Shown: piece by piece, positions 8,147-16,712 of the stretch | Layout: each line of letters starts with the position of its first letter | How positions within the stretch are numbered: the first letter of the stretch is position 1 | Assembly: GCF_016892765.1 (NCBI RefSeq) | Contig: NZ_JAFEMD010000032.1 | Location: forward strand, 1 to 64,000 | Origin: Microvirga arvi | GTDB lineage: Bacteria > Pseudomonadota > Alphaproteobacteria > Rhizobiales > Beijerinckiaceae | Direction: 5' to 3' | Length of the DNA stretch: 64,000 bases | The notes under the pieces: model-generated | The model's database searches: none | Seen by the model: only the letters and a program-made list of their open reading frames with translations | Told to the model about the DNA's origin: nothing | Made by a program: the position numbers and the translations under genes

Positions 8147-9102
8147 GTGCGCACCTCCTGCGTCGTGATGGAGAAGGGCTCCTTCGGCTGCAGCACGAGC
8201 TCGAGGCCGAAGCGCAGTCCTACGGCCAGGAGCAGGAGGGCGAGCAGGAAGCGGAACAGTTCCGCTCGCAGGTGGCGTCCCATGCGGGCGCCGAACTGCG
8301 CGCCGAAGACGCCGCCGACGATGAGCAGGATCGCCAGCACCATGTCGACGGCCTGATTCGTGACCGCATGGAGGACGAGAGCGACGAGGGTGGTGCAGAC
8401 GATCTGGAACTGGGATGTGCCCACGACCACGTTGGTCGGCACCCTGAAGACGTAGAGCAGCGCCGGCACCACGATGAAGCCGCCGCCGATGCCGAGCAGG
8501 GCTCCCGCGAAACCGATGAAGAGCGACAGCCCGAGGATGGGAATGACGCTGACATAGAGCTTGGAGCGATAGAAGCGCATTCGCAACGGCCAGCCGAGAT
8601 AGGGTGCATGTTCGCCGGCCTTGCGCCGCAGGCGCACCGTGCCTCCCTTTCGTCTGTGCCAGAATTCCCGGATGCTCTCCTTCAGCATCAGGCTGCCGAC
8701 GACGGTAAAAAGCGTGACATATGAGATGACGATCACGAGATCGAGCTGCCCGGCCCGGCGTGCCGCCGCAAAGAACCAGACGCCGAGGGCGGATCCCACG
8801 AAGCCGCCGGCCACCAGGATCGCGCCGAGCTTGTGATCGAGCGCATCCCGTCTCAGCGCGCTCAGCACGCTGGTGGTGGAGGAGGCTACGATCTGGGCCG
8901 ATTGAGTCGCCACCGCGACGGCCGGAGGAATGCCGAGGAAGATCAGGAGCGGCGTCATGAGAAAGCCGCCGCCGATGCCGAACAGCCCGGATATGAAGCC
9001 CACCGCCGCACCCATCCCAAGGATGAGAAGAACGCTCACAGGCATTTCAGCGATCGGCAAATAGATTTGCAACCCGGTTCCCCCAATGGCCGGTGCAGCC
9101 AC
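8143..9102 (-). CDS. TauE/SafE family permease
   Basis: A 319-residue inner-membrane protein with about eight hydrophobic helices and the duplicated glycine-rich TauE/SafE signature (FISGLFGIGGGFLMTPLL near residue 36; GALLGIGGGFIVVPALL in the second half). Members export or import sulfite, sulfonates or related organic anions. The internal cytoplasmic loop (about residues 145-165) is basic. It overlaps the TIGR02186 gene and is its likely partner. The substrate is not predictable from sequence. Confidence 0.9.
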   Translation of the reverse strand: MAAPAIGGTGLQIYLPIAEMPVSVLLILGMGAAVGFISGLFGIGGGFLMTPLLIFLGIPPAVAVATQSAQIVASSTTSVLSALRRDALDHKLGAILVAGGFVGSALGVWFFAAARRAGQLDLVIVISYVTLFTVVGSLMLKESIREFWHRRKGGTVRLRRKAGEHAPYLGWPLRMRFYRSKLYVSVIPILGLSLFIGFAGALLGIGGGFIVVPALLYVFRVPTNVVVGTSQFQIVCTTLVALVLHAVTNQAVDMVLAILLIVGGVFGAQFGARMGRHLRAELFRFLLALLLLAVGLRFGLELVLQPKEPFSITTQEVRT

Positions 9103-9175
9103 CTTGTTGTTACAGCATCATGCAGGCGATGTAACGGTCATGGTCTGAATGGAAGATGACGGAGCCTGCCTGCTC

Positions 9176-12100
9176 TTAACTCCTGTTGCCTGAAGATCGA
9201 TCCAGAGCGGCCGTCCATTCCGGGGCCGCGGTCGGAGGCTGGTTCGCGACCGGGTCGGCCGCCCGCGGGCGCCAGAGATCGACTGCGGCCTTGGCGGCTT
9301 TCAGGTCCGCCGGGCTGAGGCGCGGGGCCAGTTCGTCGCGCTTGCGGGCCGCTTCCGCGTCGCCCCGGGCAGCGGCCAGTGAGAACCACTGGAACGCCTT
9401 GGACAGGTCGGGCTTCGAGCCGATGCCGCGGGCAAGGAGGATCCCCATGTTGAACTGGCTGTCCTGGAAGCCTGCCTCGGCGGCCTCGGTGTACCAGCGC
9501 AGAGCGGTGGCGTAGTCCGGTTTGCCGGCGGCGCCGGAGGCGAGCAGGGTCGCGAGGTTGTGCATGGCGCGGACATGGCCGCCCAGCGCCGCCCGCTCGT
9601 ACCAGAAGACGGCCTGCTTGAAGTCGCGCGCGACGCCGAGGCCTTTTTCGAACATGGTGGCCAGGCGCTCCTGGGCCGGCGGGAGGCCTGCCTGGGAGGA
9701 TCGCTCGAGAAGCCGTGCGGCCGCAGCCATGTCCTGGGCGAGGCCGCGCCCTTCAGCCAGCCGGGTTCCAATCTCATAGAGCGCTGCCGCATCGCCCGAG
9801 AGGGCCGCCTGCCGCAGGCCTGCCGGGACATCCGCCGGAATCCCAACCACCGTCGCCGGGTCCACGAGGAACCTGCCGGCTGCCAGTGGGGCCGAGGCTG
9901 AGGATTCCGGAGAGAGGGTTGAAGCCTGGAAGAGGGTCGCGGCTTCCTTCGGCGCTGAAGCGTCCGCCATGTTGCGGGATCGGGTTTCAGGAGCCTGAAG
10001 GATCTCGTGCGACACGTCCGGCGAGGGGGAGGCGATGGCCGAAACGCCATGCTCTCCGGACAGGATCCGTGCTGTGCCGGCCGCCAGGATCAGAAAGGCC
10101 AGACCGAGAAGGAAGGGGCGGCGCTGGCCATCGAGGGTCCGGCGCAGGCGCTCGAACAGGGATGGGGGCGCCGCCTCGTCCGCTTCCTTATCCTCGGAGG
10201 GATCGGTGTCCCCTGCCTCCTGCATGAGCGGCGCGGAGGCGGATCCTTCAGCCGGCTCCAGCGCTGCATTCTGCACGGCCCTTCGTGCGGCTGCGATGAA
10301 GCTGGCGCGGACATGGCCACGCTCCTCATCCGAAGCCGTCAGGGGTAGGCCCGATGCCGCAGGTTCTCCGGAGGGCGGCGCTCTCAGGATTTCGGGGGCG
10401 GGCGTGTCCGATACGGGCGAAGCGACCTCTTCGATCTGGGACAGGGTGGCGGCGTGAAGCCGGCGCACGGCGGCCTCGAGGCGATCCGTCGACGGCAGCG
10501 AGGGAGGCAGCGGCTCCGCCGCGGGCGTGATCGGCCTGCCGGCCGCCGGCGCGAACTGGTTCGGCAAACGGGTGGCGAGGTTCTCCAGGGCCTCATGAAC
10601 GGCCCTCAGGGTCTCCTGCGTTTTCCGGTCGGAGCGGTTGTGAAGGGCTTTCAGCTCCACGAAGCCATGCTTGAGGCTATCGAGGTCGCCGGCATCCGGC
10701 AGGGTGGGCCGAATGTCGTTCAGCGCGGCCTTGGCGGCACGTTCCGCAATCCCGGCAGCTTCGTTCTGAAGATGCCGCAGGTGCCCGGTGGCCTCCTCCA
10801 GAGCCTTGTGCAGCGGCGCATCGGGCGTGGATCCAAGGCGCTCCGCAAGCGCCGCGATCTGCCGTTCCAGGGCATCGAAGCCCGCAGGCTGGGCGGGCGT
10901 CCGGTCCAGCTTCTCGTCGATGGAGCGCAGCACCTGCGCCATGTCGGCGGTATCGGTCTCCCGACCGAGCAGCCGCAGTTCCTGCTCGATCCGGTCGAAC
11001 CGCTGCAGCAGGGGCTCATGGGAGACGGCCTCCCTTTCGGCCACGGCCTGCACCTGGGACGACAGCCGCTCTACCGCGTCGGTCAAGGCATCACTGTCCA
11101 TCGAGCGGGCGCCGGACAGGTTCGCCATTCGCTCGGTCAGAAGCGCCAGCTGCTCGCCGATCGGCGTGAAATCGGCCGGCTTCGGATCCGGACGGCGGGC
11201 CAGGAGGTCGAGGCGTCGGTCGACGCGCTCCAGCAGCTCCGGCACCTTGCCGGCCTCCTGTGCGGTGGCGGTGACGTAGAGGGCCGAACAGACATCGTCG
11301 AGGGATCGCTTCAGGGCCGTGAAATCGCTCTTGCTGACCTGATGGAGGCGCAGCTCAGCAACGTGACGGCCGAGGGTTTCGATCTCGTCGGAGAGCTTGG
11401 CCATCTGCTGCGGTTCGGCCCGGCTGGCTAGATCCTGGCGCAGGTCCACGATCTGGCTGCTGAGGAAATCGACGACCGACCGGTCGGTCCCGGCATCGGC
11501 CATCCGGTCGATCTTCTCCTTGAGCAGATCGATGCCGCGGCCGATGCGCTGGTGCAGGCCCTCGTTCAGTCCCTCGGAGAGGGTCTGGACCTGTTCGTAG
11601 AGGACGGTCATCGAGCTGGCGAGGGTGCGCAGGTCCTTCGTCGTCGGTCCCTGTTCGAGATCTTTTGCGATGGAGCCGAGGGAGGCATCGAGGGCGGCGA
11701 TCTCCTCGCGGGTCGCCAGATGATCCATGCCGGAGCGAAGGGTATCGATCTCGGCGCGGATGGTCTCCACGGCAGGCGCGAAGGCTGGGTCGGGCTTCTC
11801 CAGGCGCATGGCGAGGCGGGACATATCGGCCCGCAGACCGGCTAGCGTTTCGGACACGGGAGCCAGCGCCTTGAGCGCCTCCTCCATCGGGAACGCAATG
11901 CGCGGCGGAACGGCCCGCTCGGAAGCGACCTGGCGCTCCACCGCGTCGAGGCGCTCCTTCAGGGACGACAGGGCCTGGGACAGGATCGCGGCGATCCGGT
12001 CCTGCTGATCGGCGGAGCTGCGGGCGGCGTCGTTGAGCCGGGCTTCCGCCTGCTCGATCCAGCTCGCCATGGATTCGAGCGCGATGGCTGTTCGCGATGC

Positions 12101-12394
12101 CTGATCCTGGGCCTGACGTTCGCTCTCCGTGGCGATGGCCGCCATCAGGGCTTCGTAATCCCGCTTTGGTCGCGGACGCGATACGGATGACATCCGGGCG
12201 ATCAGGGCGTCGAGATCGCTGCCGGTGTTCCGGCGGGCCGGGTGCGGGGGAGGGGCCGGCTCGTCGTCCTGTTCGGCCAGAAGGGTCGCAGCCCATTCCT
12301 CAAGGCTCAGGCCCGCCCGGCGGGCCGCAGCCATGGCCAGCTCGCGGGCATCGCGGTCGAGGTCGTCAAGTCTTGAGAGGACGTATCGTCTCAT
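9176..12394 (-). CDS. PodJ-like coiled-coil and Sel1-repeat membrane protein
   Basis: A 1072-residue protein. The N-terminus (MRRYVLSRLDDLDRDARELA) and a following 700-residue stretch rich in heptad-like Leu/Ala/Glu/Arg point to a long cytoplasmic coiled coil. One membrane helix (FLLGLAFLILAAGTARIL) lies near residues 757-775, and the C-terminal 200 residues are Sel1-like repeats, such as GDAAALYEIGTRLAEGRG and a repeat beginning AAYW-type FWYERAALGGH. This order matches PodJ-type polar localisation factors, whose periplasmic part carries Sel1 repeats. The ATG at 12394 is preferred: translation from 12490 would add 32 atypical residues. Confidence 0.75.
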   Translation of the reverse strand: MRRYVLSRLDDLDRDARELAMAAARRAGLSLEEWAATLLAEQDDEPAPPPHPARRNTGSDLDALIARMSSVSRPRPKRDYEALMAAIATESERQAQDQASRTAIALESMASWIEQAEARLNDAARSSADQQDRIAAILSQALSSLKERLDAVERQVASERAVPPRIAFPMEEALKALAPVSETLAGLRADMSRLAMRLEKPDPAFAPAVETIRAEIDTLRSGMDHLATREEIAALDASLGSIAKDLEQGPTTKDLRTLASSMTVLYEQVQTLSEGLNEGLHQRIGRGIDLLKEKIDRMADAGTDRSVVDFLSSQIVDLRQDLASRAEPQQMAKLSDEIETLGRHVAELRLHQVSKSDFTALKRSLDDVCSALYVTATAQEAGKVPELLERVDRRLDLLARRPDPKPADFTPIGEQLALLTERMANLSGARSMDSDALTDAVERLSSQVQAVAEREAVSHEPLLQRFDRIEQELRLLGRETDTADMAQVLRSIDEKLDRTPAQPAGFDALERQIAALAERLGSTPDAPLHKALEEATGHLRHLQNEAAGIAERAAKAALNDIRPTLPDAGDLDSLKHGFVELKALHNRSDRKTQETLRAVHEALENLATRLPNQFAPAAGRPITPAAEPLPPSLPSTDRLEAAVRRLHAATLSQIEEVASPVSDTPAPEILRAPPSGEPAASGLPLTASDEERGHVRASFIAAARRAVQNAALEPAEGSASAPLMQEAGDTDPSEDKEADEAAPPSLFERLRRTLDGQRRPFLLGLAFLILAAGTARILSGEHGVSAIASPSPDVSHEILQAPETRSRNMADASAPKEAATLFQASTLSPESSASAPLAAGRFLVDPATVVGIPADVPAGLRQAALSGDAAALYEIGTRLAEGRGLAQDMAAAARLLERSSQAGLPPAQERLATMFEKGLGVARDFKQAVFWYERAALGGHVRAMHNLATLLASGAAGKPDYATALRWYTEAAEAGFQDSQFNMGILLARGIGSKPDLSKAFQWFSLAAARGDAEAARKRDELAPRLSPADLKAAKAAVDLWRPRAADPVANQPPTAAPEWTAALDRSSGNRS

Positions 12395-12674
12395 CGTGGG
12401 CTCGTGGGGTACGCAGGACCTTGAGGCGGACAGGAGCCCCCCGTACCGATGCCCGCCTGACGGGCTTGGAGCCTGCGTGAGGCGAATCACACCGCCTTCA
12501 GGCTCTTCGACCGACGCCGCAACTTTTGTCGAGCGTGGTAAAAAACCCGTTAAACGGAGGGGCTTTAGCGGGAAATCCTGCCCGAGAACCCGCCCTTTCC
12601 CCTACGTCCTGCCCCAAAGGGGCCATTCCACTGCCCCATGGGTATATGATGATCGTAATACTCTTGCATCTTTC
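12395..12674. other. gene-free interval between the PodJ-like gene and merR
   Basis: Most of a 350-base divergent gap. The left part is GC-rich and may code for nothing or give the PodJ-like gene a longer N-terminus. The right part, from about 12640, becomes strikingly AT-rich and leads into the merR promoter region. I see no RNA gene or convincing small reading frame here. Confidence 0.5.
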
Positions 12675-12695
12675 AAATTATATGTTATATCATTT
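12675..12695 (+). promoter_or_regulatory. AT-rich dyad upstream of merR
   Basis: An imperfect palindrome of the form AAAT-n-ATAT-n3-ATAT-n-ATTT, 50 bases before the merR start and inside the most AT-rich stretch nearby. MerR proteins bind dyads within promoters and often control their own genes, so this is a candidate autoregulatory operator/promoter. The assignment rests only on symmetry and position. Confidence 0.35.
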
Positions 12696-12744
12696 CATTA
12701 CTGAAGGGGACGTGCTCCAAGCACAGAGCCGGCAACAATGAAAG

Positions 12745-13167
12745 ATGGGGCATTCCATGGATCAATATGCAATGAGCACCAAGGCTGGCGATGCCGGAGA
12801 GGGTGCAAGGGTTTATACGATCGGTGATCTCGCGCGCGAGTTCGGAGTCACTCTCCGCACTCTCCGTTTCTACGAGGATCGCGGCCTGCTGTCCCCCCGC
12901 CGCGACGGAACGGCCCGCATCTACGATGCCCGTGACCGTGACCGCCTGTCCGTGATCCTGAAGGGCAAGCAGCTTGGCTTCACCCTGACGGAAATCCGCG
13001 CCATGGTGGCCGAGGAGCGCTCAGGCAATGGGCCTGCCATGAACCTCAAGCTCTCGCTGGAGCAGGTCGAGGACCAGATCCGGCACCTTGAGCAGCAGAA
13101 GGGCGAGATCGAAGAGGCCTTGGCCGAGCTGAAGGCCCGCCGCGCCGACATGGCCGCCGCCGCCTGA
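12745..13167 (+). CDS. MerR family transcriptional regulator
   Basis: A 140-residue regulator. The winged-helix DNA-binding domain is at residues about 25-95 (YTIGDLAREFGVTLRTLRFYEDRGLL, then RDRDRLSVILKGKQLGFTL). It is followed by a coiled-coil dimerisation helix (LSLEQVEDQIRHLEQQKGEIEEALAELKARRADM) and no sizeable effector domain. No cysteine-rich metal site is seen. It stands 290 bases before a beta-oxidation gene set on the same strand but is closed off by a strong terminator. MerR proteins of the LiuR type control acyl-CoA catabolism in proteobacteria, so control of the neighbouring genes is a reasonable inference. Confidence 0.88.
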   Translation: MGHSMDQYAMSTKAGDAGEGARVYTIGDLAREFGVTLRTLRFYEDRGLLSPRRDGTARIYDARDRDRLSVILKGKQLGFTLTEIRAMVAEERSGNGPAMNLKLSLEQVEDQIRHLEQQKGEIEEALAELKARRADMAAAA

Positions 13168-13196
13168 GGCTGACTCCTCCCGCAGAGTCCAAAGTG

Positions 13197-13246
13197 ACGC
13201 CCGTACGGCATCAGGTGAGACGCCTGATGCCGTACGGGCGTTTTGG
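13197..13246 (+). terminator. rho-independent terminator after merR
   Basis: A perfect 19-bp stem (ACGCCCGTACGGCATCAGG, 13197-13215, and its complement 13223-13241) with a seven-base loop, followed by TTTTGG. It separates merR from the acyl-CoA dehydrogenase gene. A stem this long could also act on the other strand. Confidence 0.85.
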
Positions 13247-13371
13247 TTTACCCCTTATCGAGACTTGGCCAACAGATACGCGGCCTCGGGGCCATCCGGT
13301 CGAGCTTCACCGAAACCGGCTTGCGTCTGTCCGCCCAAGAATTCCTGCCCTCCCTCTTCCCAAAGCGGCAA

Positions 13372-13393
13372 GATAGTTTATATGTGAACTATC
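13372..13393 (+). promoter_or_regulatory. dyad operator before the acyl-CoA dehydrogenase gene
   Basis: A 22-base palindrome, GATAGTT-N8-AACTATC, placed 64 bases before the preferred start of the acyl-CoA dehydrogenase gene. It lies in a short AT-rich stretch in otherwise GC-rich DNA, and a TATCCT-like -10 candidate follows near 13410. Size and placement fit a repressor or MerR-type activator site controlling the beta-oxidation genes. Confidence 0.5.
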
Positions 13394-13456
13394 TACTTGG
13401 CCGATGCGCTATCCTAACGGAAGATGGCGCGTGTATCCGATCTGGGAGACATCCGA

Positions 13457-15250
13457 ATGCCGGTCTACAAGGCCCCCGTCGAAGACGTCGCGTTCCTTTT
13501 GAACGACGTGTTCCCGATTGAGCGTTACAACAACCTGCCCGGCTTCGCCGACGCGACGCCCGACACGGTGGAGGCGATCCTCGCCGAGGGCGCCAAGCTC
13601 TGCGAGGAGGTCTTCGCGCCCCTGAACCTCTCCGGCGACCAGGAGGGCTGCACCCGCAATCCCGACGGATCGGTCACCACGCCGAAAGGCTACAAGGAAG
13701 CCTATGAAGCATACGCCGCCGGCGGCTGGATGGGTCTGGCGGCGCCGGAGGAATATGGCGGCCAGGGCCTGCCGTCCGTCCTCAACACTATCATGCAGGA
13801 ATTCGTCTCCTCGTCGAACCTGGCGCTCGGCATGTATCCGGGCCTGACTCAAGGAGCGATCGCCGCGCTCATCGTCCATGGCACCGAAGCGCAGAAGAAG
13901 ACCTATCTGCCGAAGATGATCGAGGGCTCATGGACCGGCACCATGAACCTCACCGAGCCCCATTGCGGCACGGATCTCGGCCTGCTCAAGACCAAGGCCG
14001 TGCCGAACGGCGACGGCTCCTATGCCATCTCCGGCACCAAGATCTTCATTTCCGCCGGCGAGCACGACATGGCGGAGAACATCGTGCATCTGGTGCTCGC
14101 CCGCATCGAGGGGGCGCCCGCCGGCACGAAGGGCATCTCGCTCTTCGTGGTGCCGAAGGTTCTCGTCAGCGAGGATGGCTCGCTGGGTGAGCGCAACGGC
14201 GTCTCCTGCGGTTCGCTGGAGCACAAGATGGGCATCCACGGCAACGCCACCTGCGTCATGAACTACGACGGCGCGAAGGGCTGGCTCGTCGGTGAGGCAA
14301 ACCGCGGTCTCAACGCCATGTTCGTGATGATGAACGAGGCGCGTCTCGCCGTCGGCGTGCAAGGCCTGGCGCAATCCGAAGTGGCCTATCAGAACGCCGT
14401 GGCTTATGCGAAGGACCGCCTGCAGGGCCGCTCGCTCACGGGCGCCAAGTTCCCCGACAAGCCCGCCGATCCGATCATCGTGCATCCTGACGTGCGCCGC
14501 ACGCTTCTCTCCATCAAGGCCTTCAACGAGGCGGGCCGCGCGCTCATTGTCTGGACGGGCCTCAACAGCGACATCGCGCACCGCTCCTCGGACGAGGCGC
14601 AACGCCAGGTGGCCGAGGACTACATGGGACTCATGACGCCGGTGGCGAAGAGCGTGCTCACCGATCTCGGTTTCGACAATGCCGTCAAGGCGCAGCAGAT
14701 GTTCGGCGGCCACGGCTATATCGAGGAATGGGGCATGTCGCAGTTCGTGCGCGATGCCCGCATCACGCAGATCTACGAGGGGGCCAACGGCATCCAGGCC
14801 ATGGACCTCGTCGGCCGCAAGCTCGGCAAGGATGGCGGACGCGCCGTCATGACCTTCTTCAACGAGGTCGGCGCCTTCTGCCAGGAGAATGCCGGCGACG
14901 AAAGCCTCAAGGCTTACATCGCGCCGTTGCAGCAGGGGTTGGGCCATCTGCAGCAGGCGACCATGTGGTTCATGCAGAACGCCATGGCGAAGCCCGACAA
15001 CGCCGGCGCCGGCGCGACCGACTACATGCACCTCTTCGGCCTCGTGGTTATGGGGTATATGTGGGGCAGGATGGCGAAGGCCGCTCAAGGAAAGAAGGCG
15101 CAAGGCAATGGCGTCGCCGAGCGGATGGACGCCAAGCTGCTGACCGGACGCTTCTTCATGGAGCGCATGATGCCGGAGACCGCCACGCGGCTTGTCCGCA
15201 TCGTCACGGGCGCGGACACGACCATGGCGATGCCGGCGGAGATGTTCTGA
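13457..15250 (+). CDS. acyl-CoA dehydrogenase with extended C-terminal domain
   Basis: A 597-residue FAD-dependent enzyme that inserts the alpha-beta double bond in an acyl-CoA, the first step of beta-oxidation. Visible family blocks are the TGTMNLTEPHCGTDLG flavin/substrate region, ISGTKIFISAGEHD, and the C-terminal helical part with MFGGHGYIEEWGMSQFVRDARI and IYEGANGIQAMDL. The roughly 600-residue length and C-terminal extension match the long acyl-CoA dehydrogenases common in alphaproteobacteria. Start 13457 (MPVYKAPVED) follows a GGGAGA site; an upstream ATG at 13424 would add eleven residues. Thiolase and FadB-like genes follow on the same strand. Confidence 0.92.
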   Translation: MPVYKAPVEDVAFLLNDVFPIERYNNLPGFADATPDTVEAILAEGAKLCEEVFAPLNLSGDQEGCTRNPDGSVTTPKGYKEAYEAYAAGGWMGLAAPEEYGGQGLPSVLNTIMQEFVSSSNLALGMYPGLTQGAIAALIVHGTEAQKKTYLPKMIEGSWTGTMNLTEPHCGTDLGLLKTKAVPNGDGSYAISGTKIFISAGEHDMAENIVHLVLARIEGAPAGTKGISLFVVPKVLVSEDGSLGERNGVSCGSLEHKMGIHGNATCVMNYDGAKGWLVGEANRGLNAMFVMMNEARLAVGVQGLAQSEVAYQNAVAYAKDRLQGRSLTGAKFPDKPADPIIVHPDVRRTLLSIKAFNEAGRALIVWTGLNSDIAHRSSDEAQRQVAEDYMGLMTPVAKSVLTDLGFDNAVKAQQMFGGHGYIEEWGMSQFVRDARITQIYEGANGIQAMDLVGRKLGKDGGRAVMTFFNEVGAFCQENAGDESLKAYIAPLQQGLGHLQQATMWFMQNAMAKPDNAGAGATDYMHLFGLVVMGYMWGRMAKAAQGKKAQGNGVAERMDAKLLTGRFFMERMMPETATRLVRIVTGADTTMAMPAEMF

Positions 15251-15261
15251 TTGCAACAACC

Positions 15262-15359
15262 GTCATCCCGGCCGGAGCGAAGCGCAGAGCCGGGATCGCG
15301 CGACGAGTAAAACGCCCTATTCTGATGACGATCCCGGATCGCTTCGCGTTCGGGATGAC
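15262..15359. repeat. inverted repeat between dehydrogenase and thiolase genes
   Basis: The ends are GTCATCCCGGCC and CGGGATGAC, with complementary AGCCGGGATCG/CGATCCCGGAT inside. It belongs to the same family as 2463-2591 and 16598-16689. In RNA it would fold into a long hairpin in the intercistronic space. Confidence 0.75.
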
Positions 15360-15379
15360 AACCTGACCGGGAGGCCTCC

Positions 15380-16588
15380 ATGGCTGAAGCCTATATCTAC
15401 GACGCCGTCCGCACGCCGCGCGGACGCGGCAAGCCGGATGGTTCGCTGCACGAGGTTCCGGCGGTGGACCTCGCGGTCACGACGCTCGATGCGATCCGCA
15501 AGCGCAACGATCTCGATCCGAAACTGGTGGAGGACGTGGTGCTCGGCTGCGTCGATCCGGTCGGCGAGGCAGGCGGCGACATCGCACGTGCTGCGGCGCT
15601 CAAAGCAGGCTTCGGCAAGGAGGTGCCGGGCGTGCAGATCAACCGCTTCTGCGCCTCGGGCCTCGATGCGGTGGCTCTGGCGGCCGCGCAGGTCATGTCA
15701 GGCATGAAGGACGTCACCATCGGCGGCGGCGTCGAATCCATGAGCCGCATCGGCATGGGCGCGTCCGGCGGCGCGTGGCCGGTCGATCCGGGCATTGCCA
15801 TCGACAATTACTTCCTGCCCCAGGGCATCTCAGCGGACCTGATCGCCACGAAATACGGCTTCTCGCGCGACGATGTCGACGCCTACGCGGTCGAGTCGCA
15901 GAAGCGCGCCGCGAAGGCCTGGGACGAGGGCCGTTTCGCCAAGTCCGTCGTGCCGGTGAAGGACATCAACGGCCTCACCATCCTCGCCAAGGACGAGCAC
16001 ATGCGGCCGCAGACCGACATGCAGTCGCTCGGCCAGCTCAAGGCCGCCTTCGTGCAGATGGGCGAGATGGGCGGCTTCGACGCGGTGGCGGTCGCGGCCC
16101 ATCCGGATGTGGAGTTCGTCAACCACGTCCACCATGCCGGCAACTCGTCGGGCATCGTCGACGGCGCTGCCGCCGTTCTCGTGGGCAACAGGGAGGGCGG
16201 CGCGAAGGCTGGCCTGAAGCCGCGCGCGCGCATCAAGGGCTTTGCCTCCATCGGCTCCGATCTCGCGCTCATGCTCACCGGTCCCATCGACGTGTCTGAG
16301 CTGGCGCTCCGCAAGGCCGGCATGACGAAGGACGACATCGATCTGTTCGAGATCAACGAGGCGTTCTCGTCGGTGGTGCTGCGCTACATCCAGGCGATGG
16401 ATCTCGATCCGGCGAAGGTCAACGTGAACGGTGGCGCCATCGCCATGGGGCATCCGCTCGGCGCCACCGGCGCCATGATCCTCGGCACGGTGCTCGACGA
16501 GCTGGAGCGCACGAACAGGCAGACGGCTCTCGTCACCCTGTGCGTTGCCGCCGGCATGGGCACGGCCGCGATCATCGAGCGGGTTTGA
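15380..16588 (+). CDS. acetyl-CoA C-acyltransferase (thiolase)
   Basis: A 402-residue thiolase that cleaves 3-ketoacyl-CoA to acetyl-CoA and a shortened acyl-CoA. The nucleophilic cysteine lies in NRFCASGLDAV (C91), a histidine in NGGAIAMGHPLGATGA and the second catalytic cysteine in LCVAAGMGTAAIIE near the C-terminus. GGGAGG precedes the ATG at a normal distance. It sits between the acyl-CoA dehydrogenase and the FadB-like gene, so the three encode a complete beta-oxidation spiral. The biosynthetic direction (acetoacetyl-CoA formation) cannot be excluded from sequence, but context favours degradation. Confidence 0.92.
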   Translation: MAEAYIYDAVRTPRGRGKPDGSLHEVPAVDLAVTTLDAIRKRNDLDPKLVEDVVLGCVDPVGEAGGDIARAAALKAGFGKEVPGVQINRFCASGLDAVALAAAQVMSGMKDVTIGGGVESMSRIGMGASGGAWPVDPGIAIDNYFLPQGISADLIATKYGFSRDDVDAYAVESQKRAAKAWDEGRFAKSVVPVKDINGLTILAKDEHMRPQTDMQSLGQLKAAFVQMGEMGGFDAVAVAAHPDVEFVNHVHHAGNSSGIVDGAAAVLVGNREGGAKAGLKPRARIKGFASIGSDLALMLTGPIDVSELALRKAGMTKDDIDLFEINEAFSSVVLRYIQAMDLDPAKVNVNGGAIAMGHPLGATGAMILGTVLDELERTNRQTALVTLCVAAGMGTAAIIERV

Positions 16589-16597
16589 TCTTTCACT

Positions 16598-16689
16598 GTC
16601 ATCCCGGAGCCGCGGAGCGGAATCCGGGATCGTAAGACCAGAAATCGGATAACGATCCCGGCTCTCCGCTACGCTGCGGCCGGGATGAC
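16598..16689. repeat. inverted repeat between thiolase and fadB-like genes
   Basis: The ends are GTCATCCCGGAGCCGCGGAG and its near-complement CTCCGC...GGCCGGGATGAC, with GGGATCGT/ACGATCCC inside. Together with 15262-15359 it means both junctions of the beta-oxidation gene set carry a copy of the same repeat. Confidence 0.75.
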
Positions 16690-16712
16690 GGGAAACCTCC
16701 CGGGAGGACAGG

